Assembly (NCBI GenBank): GCA_023432655.1
Contig: JAEYUK010000117.1
Location: 1 to 18,075 of the forward strand
DNA length: 18,075 nt
Reading direction: 5' to 3'
From: Pseudomonadota bacterium
GTDB taxonomy: Bacteria; Bdellovibrionota; Bacteriovoracia; Bacteriovoracales; Bacteriovoracaceae
Made by a program: the position numbers and the translations under genes. This document shows positions 15,371-18,075 of this stretch, one piece after another. The stretch's first letter is position 1; each line of letters opens with the position of its first letter. The notes beneath the pieces were generated by a model. It did no database searches, was not told the DNA's origin, and was given only the letters and a program-made list of their open reading frames with translations.

Positions 15371-15957
15371 AATCGTCTCTCATAATCTGTATGACGATCC
15401 TGATTAGGTAAATGTCTGACGCCTTCATCTAATGGAATATGACTTTGTTCTTCCAGGTCCTTGTCTTGAACAGAGTCCTTTAAAGTAAAGTTTTTAACAG
15501 ATTGATAACTCTCTTTCCTAACTCCCGCCTCGGCACGGCTTTGCCGGAAAGCATAGGCCGTAATGAGAAACACACCACTTAGGACTATATGTACAATGTG
15601 GTCTGATCCGCCAAATTCTAAAACATTCGGAATAATCCTTAGAAGATTTTCATCGGCTTCCATGTGTCCGACACCTGGGTAACCAGGTTCACCGAACACG
15701 AATCCTGAAATTCCTAAAATTCCGTACAATGCTCCGAAACCGATGCAAAAATTATAGGCCTTACGGCTTTCATCGGCGTATCCCGACCAAAGCGCCAGCA
15801 CCCCGGAAATGAGATGAATAAAATTATGGGCCATACTTAGATGCATGCCCATGAAACCTGGAACAATAATACCCAAGAGACCTATAGCGATAAAAATAAA
15901 TCCCAAGGTGATACATACTCTCTGAGTCATGGTTCGGGTACTGACATAAGTTGCCAT
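15367..15957 (-). CDS. DUF4383-like four-helix membrane protein
   Basis: The 196 residues hold four predicted membrane segments at about 13-33, 42-58, 68-88 and 118-138 and a 55-residue hydrophilic C-terminal tail rich in charge (QDKDLEEQSH, DRHTDYERRL). SMAHNFIHLISGVLALW and DHIVHIVLSGVFLITAYAF are typical of the DUF4383 family, whose function is unknown; conserved His residues within helices are visible. AAGGAG precedes the ATG. It is the first gene of a four-gene operon whose later genes encode an FAD oxidoreductase, EgtB and EgtD, so a role near the membrane in redox or thiol metabolism is possible, but this is inference. Confidence 0.82.
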   Translation of the reverse strand: MATYVSTRTMTQRVCITLGFIFIAIGLLGIIVPGFMGMHLSMAHNFIHLISGVLALWSGYADESRKAYNFCIGFGALYGILGISGFVFGEPGYPGVGHMEADENLLRIIPNVLEFGGSDHIVHIVLSGVFLITAYAFRQSRAEAGVRKESYQSVKNFTLKDSVQDKDLEEQSHIPLDEGVRHLPNQDRHTDYERRL

Positions 15958-16177
15958 AACCTACTCCTTGTTCAGGTAAGACCAATAAGAAAATGAGCAA
16001 GTCAGGGGCCAATGTTGCAAAACTTGAAGTTACTAAAAGTACATCTCTTGTATGGTGCCTTCCGACATACCAAGGAGGAGGTTTGCCCCGTAAAACAGAG
16101 TCTTTAACTTCATCAGCTATTCGCGACTTCAATTTCTTAATTAACCCATGAGACACTAAAGCCTTCAGGAGGTTCTT

Positions 16178-16663
16178 ATGCGTCCCCAAACGATAGTCAT
16201 TGCCATCCCCTTGGAACAAGAACTACTAGACCCTCTATATGAATGGGGACGGCGTTTTGATTTTGATCATGTCAAAAATGTTCATCTCATCCATGTCGTG
16301 AAGAAAAACATTACTCCGCTGGAATTTGGTTTAATCGAGTCTCCGGACGACATAACTTATGCTGAAATGATTCCTACCCTACATAAGTTTGTAAAAGATG
16401 AAGCAAAAAAAATAATTCCTCCAGGATTCAAAGGTGGAATTGAGTTTCATATTGCCAAGGATTTTCATCCCGAAGAAGAATTTATCGATCTCCTTAAAAC
16501 TCTGCAGGCCGATCTCATCGTAGTTTCGACCCGCGGGAAACATGGTTTTGAAGGTTTCTTCCATAACTCTTTTACCGATTACATGGTTAAGTTTTCTCCT
16601 TGTGATGTCTTTGTCGTAAGGCCCGAAACGTCAATACCTGAGAATTTCACTCAGTCCCCCTAA
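16178..16663 (+). CDS. Universal stress protein (UspA family), single domain
   Basis: The 161 residues match one Usp domain: an opening beta strand TIVIAIPLEQE, the middle LIVVSTRGKHGFEG, and the ending VKFSPCDVFVVRP. The usual ATP-binding pattern G-2x-G-9x-G-S/T is partly lost: aligned residues read S-TR-G-KHGFEGFFH-N-S, with two of three glycines replaced, so nucleotide binding may be weakened. AGGAGG lies 5 nt before the ATG. The gene is divergent from the ergothioneine operon, sharing a 220-nt intergenic region, and it is 51 nt upstream of the subtilase gene with no clear terminator between them. Confidence 0.9.
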   Translation: MRPQTIVIAIPLEQELLDPLYEWGRRFDFDHVKNVHLIHVVKKNITPLEFGLIESPDDITYAEMIPTLHKFVKDEAKKIIPPGFKGGIEFHIAKDFHPEEEFIDLLKTLQADLIVVSTRGKHGFEGFFHNSFTDYMVKFSPCDVFVVRPETSIPENFTQSP

Positions 16664-16674
16664 ACCCTTCAGAA

Positions 16675-16725
16675 GGAACTCCAAAATGCCGATAGCATTT
16701 AGGAGGAGTTCCACATGCATTTTGG
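16675..16725 (+). promoter_or_regulatory. Two mutually exclusive hairpins covering the subtilase ribosome-binding site and start
   Basis: Hairpin 1: GGAACTCC (16675-16682) pairs with GGAGTTCC (16705-16712) and AAATGC (16684-16689) with GCATTT (16695-16700), burying part of the Shine-Dalgarno AGGAGG (16701-16706). Hairpin 2: CCAAAATGC (16681-16689) pairs perfectly with GCATTTTGG (16717-16725), covering the last base of the start codon and the next codons. They share the strand 16681-16689, so only one can form at a time. This suggests translational control, by temperature, a ligand or a protein; it is not a recognised riboswitch class. Confidence 0.5.
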
Positions 16726-18075
16726 GATGCTATTAATTGTTCTGTCGTTGGCACTGAGTTGTGTCCAAAAGGATTCTTCCGCCACTGCGGAAAAGGGACA
16801 TAACAATACACCAACTGATGGGGGAACAACCGGAGGGTCCGGAGGTGGAACCAATCAAGATGATCCCCTGGCCCCATACGCCTGGCATTTAAACAACGTT
16901 GGCCAAAAAGCCTTTAGTCTCACTGCCGGAGTGAGTGGAAAAGACATAGGACTCAAAACCGTTCATCAGGATTTAAATATCCGCGGAAGAAACGTTCGGA
17001 TCGCAATCTCTGATACCGGTACAGAAATTACTCATAGCGATCTCGCTGCAAACACTTTAGGTCCAGAAGAGCATCGTAACTATACCTTTTCTAACTCGAG
17101 TGCCTGGCCCGGTTCGAGTCCCCTCCCTACAGATGAGGAAGGGCACGGAACAGGAGTCGCGGGTTTAGTAAGTGCTGTAGGCTGGAATGGAGTTGGCTCA
17201 AGGGGCGTAGCTCCTTCGGCGAAATTTGCGGCCTTCAGATATCTCTACACTCCTTCTTCTGCGGATAACACAAGCTCCCGCTTGGCCAAAAAGATCGACC
17301 AAACCACCGGGAACTTCGATATCTTTAATTATAGTTACGGGTTTTCAGATACAGGTTTTTATCAAGAAGATGATCTCGTTATAGAAGCTTTAAAGGCCGG
17401 TGTGACTTATGGAAGAGGCGGAAAAGGTTCAATCTATGTGCAATCTGCCGGCAATGGTTTTTATGGCCAGTACTATATTTGCGATCCTTCAGATCCAGAT
17501 TGCGTTATCACTTCATTTGGAAATACGAACGCCCATAGTGATTTAGCCACTCCTTATAAAATTGTCGTGGCGGCAACTGCGGCCCACGGGTATGCGGCCA
17601 GTTACTCCACACCCGGCAGTAGCATCTGGATCTCAGCTCCTGGTGGGGAAGATGGTGAATATGAGCCGGCCATGATCACAACGGATCTTTCAGGTTGCTT
17701 CACTGGCTACAGTACCCGGAATATTACCCGTCAAACAGAATTTGATTTCGGCTATCATAACCTCAATTCTCAATGTAATTTTACCAGTCGCTTTAACGGA
17801 ACATCATCCGCAGCTCCAGTTATCTCCGGAGTCGTGGCCCTCATGCTCGAGGCCAATCCAAATTTAACATGGAGAGAAGTAAAACACATCCTCGCAATGA
17901 CGGCCGATGTTGATGACTATGTTTATGATCCTTTAGACAACATAATTGAACATCCCTTAAAAACAGTACCAGATGGCTATATTTATGATGAAAAATGGGT
18001 CCTGAATAAAGCGGGCAACTTTTTCTCAAATTGGTACGGCTTCGGTAGGGTCAATGCAGATAAGGCCGTCAGGGC
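16715..18075 (+). CDS. Subtilisin/kexin-like serine protease lipoprotein, C-terminus cut by window edge
   Basis: The frame is open from the ATG at 16715 to the window end (453 codons). It starts with a lipoprotein-type signal (MHFGMLLIVLSLALSC, Cys 16) and a Gly/Thr-rich linker to about residue 50, then APYAWHLNNVGQ, typical at the start of proprotein-convertase-like S8 domains. The catalytic triad is visible: D100 (AISDTGTEI), H144 (EGHGTGVAG) and S364 (FNGTSSAAPVISG), with the oxyanion Asn in SAGNGF. No separate propeptide domain is seen. The enzyme should be anchored at the envelope and cleave proteins there. A P-domain or other C-terminal module may lie beyond the edge. Translation may be controlled by the leader hairpins. 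Confidence 0.92.
   Translation, partial: MHFGMLLIVLSLALSCVQKDSSATAEKGHNNTPTDGGTTGGSGGGTNQDDPLAPYAWHLNNVGQKAFSLTAGVSGKDIGLKTVHQDLNIRGRNVRIAISDTGTEITHSDLAANTLGPEEHRNYTFSNSSAWPGSSPLPTDEEGHGTGVAGLVSAVGWNGVGSRGVAPSAKFAAFRYLYTPSSADNTSSRLAKKIDQTTGNFDIFNYSYGFSDTGFYQEDDLVIEALKAGVTYGRGGKGSIYVQSAGNGFYGQYYICDPSDPDCVITSFGNTNAHSDLATPYKIVVAATAAHGYAASYSTPGSSIWISAPGGEDGEYEPAMITTDLSGCFTGYSTRNITRQTEFDFGYHNLNSQCNFTSRFNGTSSAAPVISGVVALMLEANPNLTWREVKHILAMTADVDDYVYDPLDNIIEHPLKTVPDGYIYDEKWVLNKAGNFFSNWYGFGRVNADKAVR

Noticed and set aside
15824..16219. 131-codon minus-strand frame covering the gap between the DUF4383-like gene and the universal stress gene
   Set aside because: It overlaps two well-supported genes in other frames, and the product has low-quality composition; the gap is better seen as a divergent promoter region.

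Overview
The window is ordinary chromosomal DNA of a moderately AT-rich Gram-negative bacterium, with dense genes on both strands. Several products carry signal peptides or lipoboxes. The mix (secreted HExxH-type peptidases, a subtilisin-like lipoprotein, a secreted HNH nuclease, OmpR/histidine-kinase signalling, ergothioneine genes) suggests Bdellovibrionota, perhaps the Bacteriovorax/Peredibacter side. That placement is inferred from gene content and style only; there is no rRNA or other marker here. No tRNA, rRNA, CRISPR array, insertion sequence or prophage gene was seen.

Layout. Positions 1-3531 are all on the minus strand: an unknown 91-residue protein, an OmpR-type regulator whose acidic pocket is lost, a secreted HExxHxxGxxH metallopeptidase-like protein, a SET-domain protein overlapping it, a Cys/Met-metabolism PLP enzyme, and a truncated membrane-anchored small protein. 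Positions 3691-5481 hold a lipoprotein (+) converging on a secreted unknown protein plus a hotdog thioesterase (-), separated by a perfect 24-nt palindrome. Positions 5642-7383 hold a coupled pair (+): a nucleotidyltransferase with a C-terminal BON domain, and a calcineurin-like phosphoesterase. Positions 7456-10456 (+) hold a second HExxHxxGxxH protein, paralogous to the first, followed by an intact OmpR-type regulator and its histidine kinase. Positions 10457-11536 hold a possible 36-residue peptide gene, a secreted HNH nuclease and a small HExxH protein on the opposite strand.

Positions 11659-15957 form one minus-strand operon in which each start overlaps the previous stop as ATGA: a DUF4383-like membrane protein, an FAD oxidoreductase, its Rieske domain (cut off by an in-frame TAA), egtB and egtD. 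The last two make the ergothioneine backbone from histidine. A universal stress protein is divergent from this operon at 16178. A subtilisin/kexin-like lipoprotein runs off the right edge from 16715, and its ribosome-binding site lies inside a pair of mutually exclusive hairpins.

The best candidates for something undescribed are: the nucleotidyltransferase-BON / phosphoesterase pair; the ergothioneine operon joined to a membrane protein and a broken FAD-Rieske enzyme; the two inverted 'regulator + HExxHxxGxxH protein' loci, one regulator degenerate; the switch-like leader of the subtilase gene; and the small basic peptide gene with a near-perfect Shine-Dalgarno sequence.
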